64,000 nt of DNA, from contig NC_092466.1 of assembly GCF_047495875.1 (NCBI RefSeq), forward strand, positions 11,776,561 through 11,840,560, written 5' to 3'. The notes beneath the pieces are model-generated. The model saw only the letters and a program-made list of their open reading frames with translations, did no database searches and had not been told where the DNA came from. Source of the DNA: Pithys albifrons albifrons (lineage: Eukaryota > Chordata > Aves > Passeriformes > Thamnophilidae). Position numbers and translations under genes: made by a program. Of this stretch, positions 1 to 11,560 are shown piece after piece (within the stretch, counting starts at the first letter, position 1; each line of letters opens with the position of its first letter).

Positions 1-798
1 GCAATGGAATAAAAATCATTCTAATCCAAACTGGAGTAGCCTTCAACTAGACTAATGTGAGGGTGGCTGGTACTTCTGCAATAGTAAAACATATTAATAA
101 TATCTATATTTTTATCAATGTGAAATGAATTAACATTATTTTCATGATAATTTGATTTTTAGATTTATAATGAGGTAATTGCAGGTAAAAAATAGTAAAT
201 AAAAAGAAAATGTCTTTCCTTGGTTTAAGTCTGGGCTCTATTAGTGTTCTGCACGATCAAATCATGCGTGGTGCTTTGTAGGTCTCATTGATGGTGCTAA
301 CTACTTCTCACTAAATCAGAAATTCAATTGGGCTTTTCCAGCAGTTGAGGTTGTTCTGTGCTCCTGTGCTTCTCTGCTTGTAATTGCTTTTATAAAGAAG
401 AATCAGCATATTGAAATGTGTTCAAGCCCACTTGTCAGCCTTTGAAGCAAAATGAAAAGGCAGTAAATCCTGATTGAAACTCTAATTTGATGCTCAGCCC
501 TGAATTCTGTAATGTTGATGGAAAGATTGATTGGTATGGCAGGATGTGGTGCTCACTCTGTGTGTGTGAGCAAGGCAGGATGACCCAGTTACACTCAAAC
601 CAAGCCCCACTCTGAGACCTGAGAAGGTCAGATGCTCTCAGCTGAGGCTATGTTTAATTCTTCGAAGGTTTAGAGTTAAAATGTGATGGCAGCTGGAAAT
701 TTATTGTGGAGATGGTGAGACACCTGCAGCAAAGAGTATGGTAGGAAGTATAGAACTCATTCCTGCTCATTCACAAATCATTCTGGTCTAAAAACAAG
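1..798. other. Non-coding stretch, nothing recognised
   Basis: I see no gene, repeat family or RNA here. The DNA is AT-rich with stop codons frequent in all frames. Confidence 0.7.
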
Positions 799-843
799 CA
801 CAACCAAAAAACCCAAACCCAACACCAAAACAACCACCCCACC
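799..843. repeat. A/C-only low-complexity tract
   Basis: A run of 45 bases contains only A and C on the plus strand, so the minus strand is G/T-only, with one GGGG and two GGG runs. Three runs of three or more guanines fall short of a classical four-run quadruplex. The tract may be a degenerate A-rich tail or a simple repeat; no parent element is recognisable beside it. Confidence 0.75.
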
Positions 844-1499
844 TTATAACAGTAAAGTCCTTTGATTTGAGTGTTTCTTTTTCATGGTTTGGTTTCTATT
901 ACCCTTTTTTTGGGAGATCAAGTTTTTAAAGGTTTCCAAAAGCTAGGGCTTTTGAAGATGCCCTGAAGTGGACCTGCTGAAATAGGGATCCTCGAGTTTA
1001 TCTGTTTGGAGAGAATTGCCCTCACTCTTACTGAGAAGCCTATGGTTAAGATGCTGACACATCAAGGAGCCATTGGGAGTATTTCTTCTCTTAGATTTCC
1101 CTTGAGCTCTGAAACTTGTTTTCACAAAATTCACTTTGCCTGGAGTTGCCCTGGAAGACATTTTGATGTTTATGAAGCAGCTGGGAACTGATATGAGATT
1201 TACTAAAGACATGGAGTAACTTTTCCATTCACTCTCCCTGGATTTTGGACCATCTCCTTTGAGAGGGATATATGACAACTTATTGATGTGTATGTTCAAA
1301 TTAGACGATTGCCAGAAGTATACTGTTTTATCTCTTGATTAAAGGTCCACTTGTTGAGCTGTGGGGGAACTGTCTTGGTCATCTTAGAGATGTATAGCAG
1401 ATGCTATGGCAAAACCTCATTCTCCTTCTGACAGAGCTTACAAGAGAAAAATAATATTTACTCTTTGAAAGGTTTTTGTGCTGCTTGTCACTGTTTGTT
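844..1499. other. Non-coding stretch, only chance open frames
   Basis: Open frames of 118 codons (943-1299, minus) and 61 codons (1006-1191, plus) overlap on opposite strands. Neither translation contains a domain, signal peptide or family motif I recognise, so I treat both as chance. Confidence 0.65.
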
Positions 1500-1545
1500 A
1501 AAAAAACCCACCACCACCAAACCCACAAATAAAAATAAATAGAAA
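1500..1545. repeat. A/C-rich then A/T-rich simple tract
   Basis: Thirty bases made only of A and C (1500-1529, with a CCA triplet run) pass into an AAAT-type tract. This resembles the tract at 799-843 in composition but is not a clear copy of it. Confidence 0.6.
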
Positions 1546-2975
1546 TACTTTGTATGAGGATGATACCATGGTTAGTAATAACTCACACAAGATGCTGAAA
1601 CCTACAGAGAAGTTTGGTTGCATGATCTGAGAGATGTGGAATTGACACATGCAGTTTTCATAGAAGTTAGTTTAGAGTTTTTCCTCAACTTCTCTGCACT
1701 GAAGCTAAAAGTGACCTTTCCCTGCTCCCTGTGCTTGAAGAACCTCTGCTGGCTCCTCAGTTCTCACCTCAGTTGCTTCAATTCACTCCATTTCCATTTT
1801 CACCTGGCTCCATTCTTTTCCCTTCTGGAAGCCAGGGACTAGAAGAGTGGCAGTTGCATTCATCCTTCATGCCAACACTGAGTCCAAGTAAAGATGTCAG
1901 AGGGAAATCTGGGGTGACACAAGGCCATGCCATAAAATGTGTTGGCTTCTGACAGTGCTGTCAATTAGTTGGGACTGAAACAACCCAATAAAACACCTCA
2001 GATAAGTGACACCACTGGTTCTTGTGCCTCCACTTTGCATTTACTGCTTATGTGCATGGTCTATACCAGTTCGAAGCTTTATGGAGATTTTTATTTGAAT
2101 ACTCAGTGTTGAGCACAACATTTCTGTACAGTTCTTCCCTGACATATGATGTTACTTGAAATAAGATGCAGCAAAATTATTAATAGAAATGAAAGACAGT
2201 ATGTCAAAGACTGTTGGGATTCATAATAATGGTGTGATTAATAGTAAAAGCGAGAGCAATATCAATGACAGGAGTAGTGGAAAAAGATGAGGAGTAAGGG
2301 GAAACTTCTCCCAGGATTCAAATGCTTTCTGCTGTAACATGCAAATGACAGGAAGAGTCATAATGAGTGGGGCCAGTGATGACAGCTTAGACTTTTATAC
2401 TGCTTTTGGCAGTAGTTACTAGCGTATATATCTCCATAAATATATATTTATAAAAGGAAGAGCTTAGGTGTAAAAAAAGCATGCAGTGCTTTTCTTGTAG
2501 ATGTTCTAGATGTTCTCAGACCCAGTGACTTGTTTTGGGAATTTTCTGAGCTAGGGTTGGCATCTTTGTTTAATAATTCTTCATAGAATTTCTTTTTGTC
2601 AAAATATGAAGCAGTGTAACATTTTGGCATGATCCATAGCCTGAGGAAACGAGTGAAAGTCAGAGTTTTGTGATGAAGTTCTGGCTGCTCTGAATCCATT
2701 GCCTGGAAATTTTATGGGATGCCCTCTAATTCTTGCATTAGAAGAGGCAAAACCTAATCATTTCTTGTTTTGCTCTCTGGGCTTTTGAAGGAATTTCCTT
2801 CACTCTGGCAATTCTAAAGCATCCATTTCTGAGCACTAACCTATGTTGACAAGTAATCACTAGGGGAATAATATTTAAAATAATATATATTTGCCATATC
2901 AACTAAGAAAGGTTCCTTCCTTCAAATTTTCAATCTCAGAATCAGTGAATTATAACTAGGTCATGGTAACAAAAG
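1546..2975. other. Non-coding stretch, nothing recognised
   Basis: No gene or repeat family is recognised. The longest open frame (83 codons, minus, 2448-2699) has no known motif. Short AT-rich patches occur near 2425-2455 and 2868-2892. Confidence 0.65.
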
Positions 2976-3016
2976 TAAAAATAAATAAATAGATAAATAG
3001 ATCAATAGCAATAAAT
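2976..3016. repeat. AAAT/GATA-type simple repeat
   Basis: An imperfect A/T-rich microsatellite based on AAAT and AGAT units. It lies in ordinary non-coding sequence. Confidence 0.7.
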
Positions 3017-3177
3017 CCGCCTCCACCATCTCTCTCCCCTCTGGTGCAGCACATCTAATTTTCCACTGCTGCTATTATCTTCTGCTCTCTGAAATGAAAT
3101 TGATACATTCCACTGTAATTTTCTACATTTGTAGCTCTGGGTATTTTTTTCTATTAGGTTATTGGTGACTTGCTGCC

Positions 3178-3192
3178 AAAAAAAAAAAAAAA
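3178..3192. repeat. Poly-A run (15 A)
   Basis: Fifteen consecutive adenines. No retrotransposed gene is recognisable upstream, so it is called a simple homopolymer rather than a processed-pseudogene tail. Confidence 0.8.
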
Positions 3193-3299
3193 GCTTTTAA
3201 AACACTGGCTTCTATTAAACAATAAGGCCATTATGTAAATCAGTGCTGCAGTCTGCTGTTGGTGTTGCATCAGGTGCTGGTCATTCTCTTTTGGAAAGC

Positions 3300-3357
3300 A
3301 TATGGATGTCTTGGAGAGTATTCAGAAAAGGCTGAGCAAAATATCAAGCGTTGAAGT
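3300..3357 (+). mobile_element. CR1 LINE scrap (ORF2, after the reverse transcriptase)
   Basis: The frame reading DVLESIQKR (about 3305-3331) resembles the 'D-x-L-E-R-V-Q-R-R' segment that follows the reverse-transcriptase domain in CR1 ORF2. The bases after it also follow the CR1 pattern for about 25 nt before similarity fades. The piece is very short and old, and no other CR1 part is recognisable around it. It could be chance similarity, but the order of residues fits well. Confidence 0.5.
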
Positions 3358-5671
3358 GTCAGGGTGACTGACAGCCATCCCATGTGCTTTTTACCAGAGC
3401 CTGAACTGGAGGCTGCTGTGTCTAACACAGTTAGGCATTTAGGCACTGATCCTCACACACAGGAAGTAAAACTCGGAGGCCATCATAAGTCAGGCCTGTA
3501 CTACTGGATCAAAAAGTGGCTGGAGATGCTATCAGAAAAGCTGGACAAAGAGATGGATGTCTTTATATACACCTGAACATGTTTTTTGTTGTCCATTCCA
3601 ATAACAGCATCAAGTAGCTTTTCCCTTCTGATGCAACTGAGGCTTTAAAGTCTTTCAAGAGCAATTCTGGGTGCACTGTAGTTCATCTCCAGCTGAAACA
3701 GCAGAGCTATATTTATGGTGTACCACCAGAATAGGATGCTCTAGGTCTATTTTCCTGAAAGACACCAAATGTGAATGATTAGCAATGCAACTTGCTTATC
3801 TGTTGTGCAAGTTCCTCTTCCCTCCTTCTGTTCCAGAAAGCCTCTTGAATTGCTCCTGAGCCTTCAATGTTTATGAATTCATGACTCTCACATGGGAGAC
3901 ATGAAATAGGACCTCTGATCTGACCATCCAGTTTACCATTTCAGGCTCATTTCTATTGCAATGCCTTGATTTCCAGTGCAGCAAAGCTCCCAAATATGTT
4001 TAATAATGAGCCTGTGAAAAGTCTATGCAAATCAAGAAAATATTAAAGAATTACCTTCATTTTTAGTATATCTAAATCTAGTCCACTTCAGAATTGACAA
4101 ATTTGTATTAAACAAGCACTGATATAGGTCTCTAACTTTAAGTGCATGTTTATAATCCACTGAAGTGGATTGAGATCAATAGGTTTGAGGAATGTGCTTA
4201 AAATGAAGAGTATGCTCAAGAGCTTGTAGAGTCGAGGCCTGGTAAAGAGCTCATCAAAGGTTTTCCTAGATGCAAAGTTGCACTGATATAAATTTGGAAT
4301 TGATTGGATTAAAGTCGTCTGAAAGTTGATAAATGCGTTTGATAAAAGGGAAGATTTGAAGTTTGAGAGATAAATCTTGCTAAAGCTAGTCAGTTAAAGG
4401 CACTACCACTCTCCTCCATCTCTTTGCCCCTGTTCTGAAGATCACTGACTCCAGGACAGAGCAAGTCCCTCCACTGCTGTGTTTTATAGGCTCCCAAATT
4501 AATCTATCTAGTAGTGATTTTATTCTAAAATCTCACATTAAGAATAGAAGCAACTGAGATATATCGAAGTTCCCTTTTGGTCTTCCTGATTTAGTGGCCA
4601 GTAAACTCTGGGAATGGGATAGGCAAACAGCCAGGGAGCCAGTGCATCTTCATCTACTCCTGCTGTTTGTATCAGTGTGAGTTAAAGATGGTAAATAAAT
4701 GGAAATTAATCACTCAGTCTTGAATGTCTTCATGCATAAGTGTTTAAGGAAGGCTTACATCTGTTTAACAGGATTAGTAGCCTGCAATCACCCAAACCTC
4801 CCAGATTTTCACCTTCAAGGCTGGGCTGGGAAGTCACCAGTTTAATATTCTTTATTGAATGAGCATTTGTTAGCCAAACTGCAAAAATTGTGTGAATACT
4901 CACAGCTCATAGCAATCATAGTGTAAATTGTGTTAAATTCACGGTTCATTGGAGAGCTATGTCATGGAAGCATGCTCCCAAAGTTCAATAAAAAACTCAT
5001 AAAGCCTTTAACTCCCTGCCTGCCTGCACACAGAATGTAGGTGTCTTTAACATGGTTCTAAATAGACACCACACTTGTAATACTGGTGTCAAAAGAGACC
5101 TCAGAAACTAGGATGTGTTTCTACAAGTCCGTGCCTTGGATATTGGTGACTGCAATGGCTTTCTATTCTGTGTCATATATTAATATCTATCATTCACTGC
5201 GTTCCAGTCCTTATTCCCATTCTCACGCATTTTCTTCTTCTTTTGAAACTTTTTTGTAAATGAAAATACATCCTCAGAAATCTCTCAGTATTTGTTCCTT
5301 CCCCCTGTAGCTCCTGGCAACACAGTCTAGCTCAAATTGAGTTACTTTTATTAAGCCTTTGATTCTGAGGGAAAATAAGAACTTTTTTTGTTTCCATTAT
5401 TGCCAGTATGAGATTCTTAAATGTTTGAGTTCAGTCCATTTCCCAGGAAACTCTCACACAGATGGTCAATAGTTCATGCAAGAAGGCAGCAGACCATATA
5501 AACAAGCCTTTGGATTCAGGCATTATTATTACCAGAGTAGCTTAGTAATAAGACCAAACCCTTTGAGAAATTTTTCTTTGCTATTACTAGCATTCAAGCC
5601 CAGTCTAATTTAGGATTTTCACAAAATCTAGAATAAATTGCATTACTGGAAATATTATTTCTGTTGAAGTT
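3358..5671. other. Non-coding stretch, nothing recognised
   Basis: About 2.3 kb of AT-rich sequence without a recognisable gene or repeat. The longest open frame is 70 codons (3364-3576) with no known motif. Confidence 0.65.
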
Positions 5672-5743
5672 TATATATATATATATATACACATATGTGT
5701 GTGTGTGCGCGCACGCGTTTGTGTACATGTATATATATACACA
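5672..5743. repeat. Alternating purine-pyrimidine microsatellite (TA/CA/TG/CG)
   Basis: A compound dinucleotide repeat. Purine and pyrimidine alternate without a break for 47 bases (5672-5718) through TA, CA, TG and CG steps, then for another 24 bases (5720-5743). Alternation of this kind, especially the CG/CA core at 5706-5717, favours left-handed Z-DNA. The flanking TA runs melt easily and are partly self-complementary. Confidence 0.9.
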
Positions 5744-5851
5744 GCTGTAAAAGGCAATCAGAATTGGTCTGATCTGAGTATGTTTCAGTCATTTCCTAAA
5801 TGTTTGTTATGTCTCATGTATTTTCCATAAGTTTTAAAGTAGGTGGGTTTT

Positions 5852-6068
5852 AACTCTTCCTTGTTTATATATTGGGCATGACATTCTGAGGTGTGGCATA
5901 TCCCTTTGATCACCTGCCCCAGATATGCTCCTTCCCACTGGCAGGTCATGAGACAAGTGAAAAGAAAAAAAAGAGTGTTATCAACAACATTCTCATTCTG
6001 AATCCAAAACGCAGCACTGTAACAACTACTGAGTAGAAATTAACTCTACCTTAACTAAAACCAGGATA
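5852..6068 (-). mobile_element. Avian endogenous-retrovirus LTR fragment (U3 and TATA region)
   Basis: Read on the minus strand from 6068 downwards, this follows the first part of an LTR that is very common in bird genomes. It has a pyrimidine-rich start with a GAGTTAATTT block (about 6040-6050), a GTTTTGGATT block (about 6000-6010), a GTTGATAACA block (about 5978-5988), an AAAGGGATAT block (about 5900-5912), a GTCATGC block and a TATA-type box (about 5864-5872). Similarity ends just past the TATA box, so most of R and all of U5 are missing. No retroviral gag, pol or env reading frame lies beside it, so it is a truncated solo LTR relic. The upstream edge at 6068 is approximate. Family assignment rests on my recollection of the avian consensus; the subfamily is not assigned. 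Confidence 0.75.
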
Positions 6069-7442
6069 GCATGTATAAAGTGAAAGCAACAGGAGATAAA
6101 TATATATTACATAGATTCTAGGAGGAAAAGACTAGACACTAGTAATAGAGCCCCAACTAATCAGAAGAAAACTACCCCTTCAGAAGAAGGATTATTTTAT
6201 TTTTATTTTTGGCTCTGCCCACTTTTGATTCAGGATTTGAGCACAGGATTCATTACAGGATTCTAAATCTCTCTGGATGATGTGCACTGCTCTTTAGTCC
6301 AGCTGTGACAGCTTCACAGCTCTGCAGTCTCATTTCTCTAAAAAAAATTTCCTGTAGAGAGATCTCCCTAAAGTCCGGAACAACAACAGCACTGCTCTTA
6401 CTTTACATCAGCATCTAGGAGTCAAAGGTTCTTTTTTGTCATGCTTTTGTTTGTCACCTGTATAGAGCAATGCAGTCACACAGGCTGCACAAGTCACTGC
6501 AATTCAGAGTGGAAAGCAGACCATCACACTTTGTGAAAAGAGAAGCCAGAAAAATGCAGCAGTGCTGGAAATCAACTTTATTCACTCTAAGTGGGTTTTG
6601 GTAATGGTCTTTGACAAAGTAAGGAGTCATCTGGGTCCTGGTGAGCAAGTGGAAACCACCTTCTCACACATGTTCTTGCTTAGGCCTGTAAGAGAAGGTG
6701 GAGGGGTGAAGGGCCCCTCCTGGTTTGGACCAGACTCACTGTGAAAGAGAGAAGGTGGGAAGAACTCCAGTGCAAATGAATTTCTGCTCCTCTTTCCACT
6801 CTCCAGCTTGAGCTAGCAAGGGAACAACATAAGCAATACTAATAACACTCTGCAGAGAGCAATGGGGTTTTCTGCTCTGCTGTCTGCTTAAAATTTTTGG
6901 TGTCTCTGGCAAACCTGAGATGCCCTGCTGTGTACCTCTTTTCTTTCATTGAGTTGTGATGTGAAGTAATGGGGAAACTGCATAACTGCAAACACTCTTG
7001 GGCTCTCTGGTGGTTCAAGAACCACACTAGAAACTGTTGAGTTCCCCAAAAATCAAGTTTGCACACTGCCTGAGGAAAGACCATCCATCAGACTGCATGC
7101 ATGCATCTCTTCTTAACAGACCTCAGCATATGCACTGCCCATTTCAAGACCACTGGAGGCAAGCTGTGAGCATGTGAAGTTGCCAGATGGCATATTCACA
7201 GCAAACCAGAAGGGGTCCTTTTGTATGTACTGTCATATCACACCCATTTCAGGAGTTTACAGATATGACCTCTCTTCCAAGATATTCAGAAATGAACTGG
7301 GTTACTTATAAAACAAGAACCCTTTAAGAGAGATTAATCACAAAGACATTAATTCTTGCTCTGGAAAGACCTGATCTACAAGTTGCTGGATCTGGAGAAG
7401 CATTTCTTGGGGATATAATTTCTGCTTGCCTTCTCACTTATC
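6069..7442. other. Non-coding stretch, nothing recognised
   Basis: No gene or repeat family is recognised. A small hairpin with 7-bp arms (7011-7026) is the only structure noted. The longest open frame is 81 codons (6839-7084, minus) with no motif. Confidence 0.65.
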
Positions 7443-8345
7443 CATCTGTTGCTGGCTGGAGCAAAACACCAGTTTTCAAGAAGGACAAGAAGGTGGACTC
7501 TGGAAACTACAGACCTGTCAGTCTCACTTTAGTGCCTGGTAAAGTTATGGAGAAGATTATTCTGGGAGGTGTTGAAGAAAACCTGAAAGACAATGCTGCT
7601 GTTTGTCACAGCCAGCATGGCTTCATGAGAGGAAAGTCCTACTTATCAAACTTGACTTCCTTTTATGACAAGATAACCCACCTAGGTGATTGGAGGAAGC
7701 CAGCTGATGTAATCTTTTTGGATTTCAGTAAAGTTTTCAATACTGCCTCTCACAGAATCCTTCTGTATAAAACATCCAGCCCACAGATGGATAAAGACAT
7801 CATGTGATGGGTGAGCAGTTGGCTCACTGATTGAGCACGGAGAGTAACAGTGAATGGGATAACATCAAATGAGTGACCTATCATCAGTGGAGTTTCACAG
7901 GGCTCCATCTGAGGCCCTGTGCTCTTCAACATCTTCTTATATGACTTGGACATAGGACTGGAAGGGACACTGAGCAAGTTTGTAGATGACCCAAAAGTCA
8001 AAGGAACTGTTGATTGCCTCATGAGGAAGAGGAGAGGCAGGCACTGATCTCTCCTCTGTGGTGTCCAGTGACAGGACCTGAGGAAATGGCCTGAAATTGT
8101 GTCAGGGGAGGTTTAGGTTGAATATTAGAAAAAGGTTCTTCACTCAGAGGGTAGTTGAGCACTGAATGGGTTCCTCAGGTAAGTGGTCACAGCATCAAGC
8201 CTGACAGTTCAAGAGTGCTTGGACCATACTCTCAGGCACATGGTGTGACTTTTGGGATGGTCCTGTGTAGGGCTAAGGGTTAGATTTGATGATTCTTGTG
8301 GGTCCCTTCCAATTTGTCATATTCTGTGATTTTATAATTCTGTGA
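7443..8345 (+). mobile_element. CR1 LINE, 5'-truncated and internally deleted, 3' end complete
   Basis: A non-LTR retrotransposon copy. It begins inside ORF2 (about 7455, reading PVFKK), runs through the reverse-transcriptase core to the FVDD block (about 7978-7989), and then jumps at about 8022-8045 to the C-terminal ORF2 tail and 3' UTR. The typical 3' end follows, with GGGTCCCTTCC (8300-8310) and a terminal octamer-like ATTCTGTG repeat ending at about 8345. A 5' truncation is the normal outcome of target-primed reverse transcription. The internal loss removes the segment between the catalytic core and the last part of ORF2. The 3' end marks the plus orientation. The 5' boundary is approximate because similarity fades above 7455. 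Confidence 0.95.
7457..8040 (+). pseudogene. CR1 ORF2 reverse-transcriptase remnant
   Basis: One frame, without indels, reads the CR1 reverse transcriptase. GNYRPVSL is at about 7502-7525, QHGFMRGKS at about 7613-7639, and the motif A region FLDFSKVFN at about 7715-7741, with N where the family usually has D. SGVSQGS follows at about 7886-7906, GPVLFNIF at about 7913-7936 and motif C as FVDD at about 7978-7989. Four in-frame stops, all TGA, interrupt it at 7805, 7832, 7874 and 7910. An intact enzyme would copy LINE RNA into DNA at the target site, but this copy cannot make it. The endonuclease and everything upstream of the palm domain are absent. The longest open piece (7493-7807, 104 codons) is therefore a fragment and not a gene. 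Confidence 0.93.
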
Positions 8346-11300
8346 AGTCTTTTGTATGATTTTCTTATAAACTGACACTGAGAAAAAGTGGAAGGGCTGG
8401 CTCTGATCCTAGTGAGCCAGAGCATTGAGTAAATACTGAACCATCCCAAGTGAGAGCAAGGGCTAGTATGGATTAAATGTCCTACAGATAAGGAATAAGT
8501 TGGAAGGTTTGTGTTTCTTGTGCAAACTATAGCCATCCTGTGTCCTAAAACACTCTTTGGGTCTGCTATGACATTTTGATTCTGTGCTACTTGTGTGCAT
8601 CATGTTTCTGAAAGGTGATGGGCCATAAGGAATGTGTAGGAAGGGGAAAAATTGCATCTTTACCCTTCCAGTGATGATCAAATCAATAGTTACCTCTGCG
8701 CCTGAAATCACAGTTGTCTCATTAAAAGCTGAGTTATAGCTTGTGTGTTCTGCTTCTGCTGTTCCTTCACTGGTTTTAGGGTAATGTTCCCAAACCCTGT
8801 GCACTGGGCCAGTCCTTTTGTTCTGGCAATACACACAATTTTTCTCCCATCTTCCCCCGCAATATCACCTTCAGAACGCAGAAGGATTTGTATCTGAACA
8901 TGCCAGGGGCAGTGTTAAAAAATCCATGTTTGCCAAGAAAAGAGAGAGTACTAACATTTAGAAAAGTGGAAGGATGGATCTTCATTGGAGATACAAAGTC
9001 AATAAAGAGAGTTGTACTGACCTGAGCATAGGTCAAGTTGACCTATGTGAAAATAGAGGGAAAAGAATGAAAGGAAAACAAGTTAGAGGAAAAGACAGCA
9101 CTGAAAATATGAGCTGCAACCATTAGTTGCAGTACTGTCAGTTCCTAAAGTGCTTGGGCAATACTTTGCCTTTTCTTGTCTCCTGTGCCAGGATGTGAAA
9201 GCACAGAAGTGAGTCAGCCTATGCACTAGTCTTGCAGCAAACAGAAAAGTCTGTTTTCCTGAACAGAGAAACAAAGTCATGAATCAGGAAAATGTGCTGC
9301 ACTGGGACATGTGATAGAGTGCATCTGGGGATAGAAAGATGTCATGAGCCTGGGCCTCTATTCAGTTGCTGTCCATTAAGATGCCATTTTTTTCTCTGAC
9401 CATAACATTTTGGGTTGAGATCCTGATCTGCTGTTTTATGTCATCATAGAAACTTTGCATGCAGACTGGTAAGGTAAGAGGCATGGTTAAAAAAATAATC
9501 CAACTGTTTATGTCCCTCATTACTCAGCAGCCTTTGTAACTCTTGGTTTTATGTATTCCAGACTGGCATGCTTCTTATTGAGGACCATAAAAGAGATTTT
9601 GGATGAACTGCAAAGTAGATGCAAGAATATTATATTTCCTTAATTTTTACATTTGTCATGTCCAAGATGCCAGTTGCACAAAGCATGGGGTGATGGAAGG
9701 AATTTCTTACCATGTGATTTGGAGATGCTCATGGGGGTTTTTCTTGCTCTGCAGTGATATGGTGAGGGATCGACAGGGTACGTAGGAATGTCATACTCAA
9801 TTAATTTTGTGAAATTACACTCTGAAGTTGTGTTTTGAAAATGAATTATTATTGGTGAAAGCACTGATATCCTTGGATAAAGGGCAACAGAGAAGAACAC
9901 ATTGTTATTATTAAACTGTTGTAGAAATCCTCTTTCACTTTGACTGAATTATTGCAGTGAGTTTCCTTGGTGATGTGACGTAGAATTTACTGAAGTGTTT
10001 GTGCTGTATAATTGAAAATGACATTACCTTTATTAAACCATCTGTGGGACTCTTAACTCTTTTCTGTGCTGCAAACCAGCTTTGCTAGTGATTCTTATCA
10101 AGGGTCCTGAGTCAGTAAAGTAGAGGCTGGTCAGACATCCACGATGAAACCTCTAAATTAAGGGAAGGCTGAGGGCAAAAAATACATGCCTTACTTGAGA
10201 CAAGTGATATAATAGTAGATGGATAATGAATGTGGCTGAAGTCACCATAAACCACTCATTAAGTTGTTGCCTACTGACAACAAAGGGAAGAGCACAATTG
10301 CTTGTCATCTTGTCCTTTTCTCCCTCAAACTAAGGACATTACGTTCAGGATGTAGAGACCTCTTCCTAAGTCATCAGTTCAGAGCCAGCTTTCTTGGCGC
10401 TACCAATGCTGGCCGTCACCAGTGGCTGTTCATTTATCTGAGTAAAATGAGTTAATGGTTCTAGTCCAGTTTTTTTTAGATAAATGTGTACATCACAACT
10501 AATCTCATCTCAATCAATGCTAATTGCTGCTTCTAACTGCAACCTCCCAAGAGAGTCTTTAGGGAGCGAGCAGACTGTGGAGTTTAGACCTGATGGCATC
10601 ACACACCTAGGGATCAGTAGCAGGGCTTGCCTTTCAAAAGCTGTCAGTCTGGCATTAAATATGAGTACTGGAGACTAGTACTGTGGTTTGAATTTTTCTC
10701 ATGTCTGACATGCTAGAGGGCTCAGAATAAAGGTGTCCAGCTTGTTAAGTGTTAGTGCAAATTATTAAGCTGCCTTTTCCACAGTGCTCTCTGTTCTAGT
10801 GCAGCAAGGTGGTAATGTGCTTCACAGCTGAACTCCATCCTGCAACAACACTGATTTGATCATCCCAGGTGTAGTAGGACCCTTACATTTGGCGTGACTG
10901 CAATGCAGAAGTTTTGCTCTCTGATAGTGAGTTTTACTGGTGTTGCACCTATGGTACCCTGTGGGCTTAACTGTGTTCTCCAAGTATGTCCTGATCTCAA
11001 AAAGAAATTACATCCTTATAAGAATATAATCATTCCCTCATCAAATTAAGTTGAGTAAATTTTCTCCTCTTAAATTAAGTTTGATTTTTGTAATGACTGC
11101 TTAATCCTACCAATATTGGTATAATGGGAATAGAGATATACTTTGACTGCATGTGGGTCCTCTCCTGGATATGCCAACTTGATTATATATCTCAGTGGAT
11201 CCTAACTAGGAAGCTCTGCTTTCTGTAAATCAAAATGGTTGCTTCATTGCTACATCATTAAAAAAACAGCCAGGAGCCTGATTAATAGCTATGCTCCAGG

Positions 11301-11399
11301 CTTCTTTCACAAAGACAAGAGAAACTCCGCAAAGAAATCAACAAGTATGTTAAATATTAATATGTGTGTATCTCTGATGATTTGTAGCTTCTCATTCTA
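8346..11399. other. Non-coding stretch, nothing recognised
   Basis: About 3 kb of AT-rich sequence. Open frames up to 123 codons (8463-8834, minus) overlap others on the same strand in different frames and carry no recognisable motif. No repeat family is recognised. Confidence 0.65.
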
Positions 11400-11560
11400 G
11401 AATGGGATAGAATAATAGATAATGGAAAGAAAGAAAAATTATTGCAATGTATAAATGTATATTTAATTAAGGAAATTTAAATTATTCCCCCATAAAAATC
11501 AGGAGATTGCATTGTTATGAATCGGACAATCTCTCTCTTGGGTATTGAAAATCTGAACTC
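11400..11560. other. AT-rich, possibly regulatory stretch
   Basis: A CpG-poor AT-rich block holds a homeodomain-type TTAATTAA (11463-11470) and CATTGTTATGAAT (11510-11522). The SOX part of the latter is perfect, while the adjoining POU part is incomplete. Composition alone suggests a conserved non-coding element; nothing in the sequence proves it. Confidence 0.25.

Noticed and set aside
3178..3192. Poly-A tail of a processed pseudogene
   Set aside because: No coding or transcript-like sequence is recognisable upstream and no target-site duplication is visible.
7011..7026. tRNA B-box-like GGTTCAA word
   Set aside because: There is no A box or cloverleaf around it; it is only part of a 7-bp-arm hairpin.
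7493..7807. 104-codon protein gene
   Set aside because: It is the longest stop-free piece of a decayed CR1 reverse transcriptase. The same frame continues past the stop with recognisable CR1 residues.
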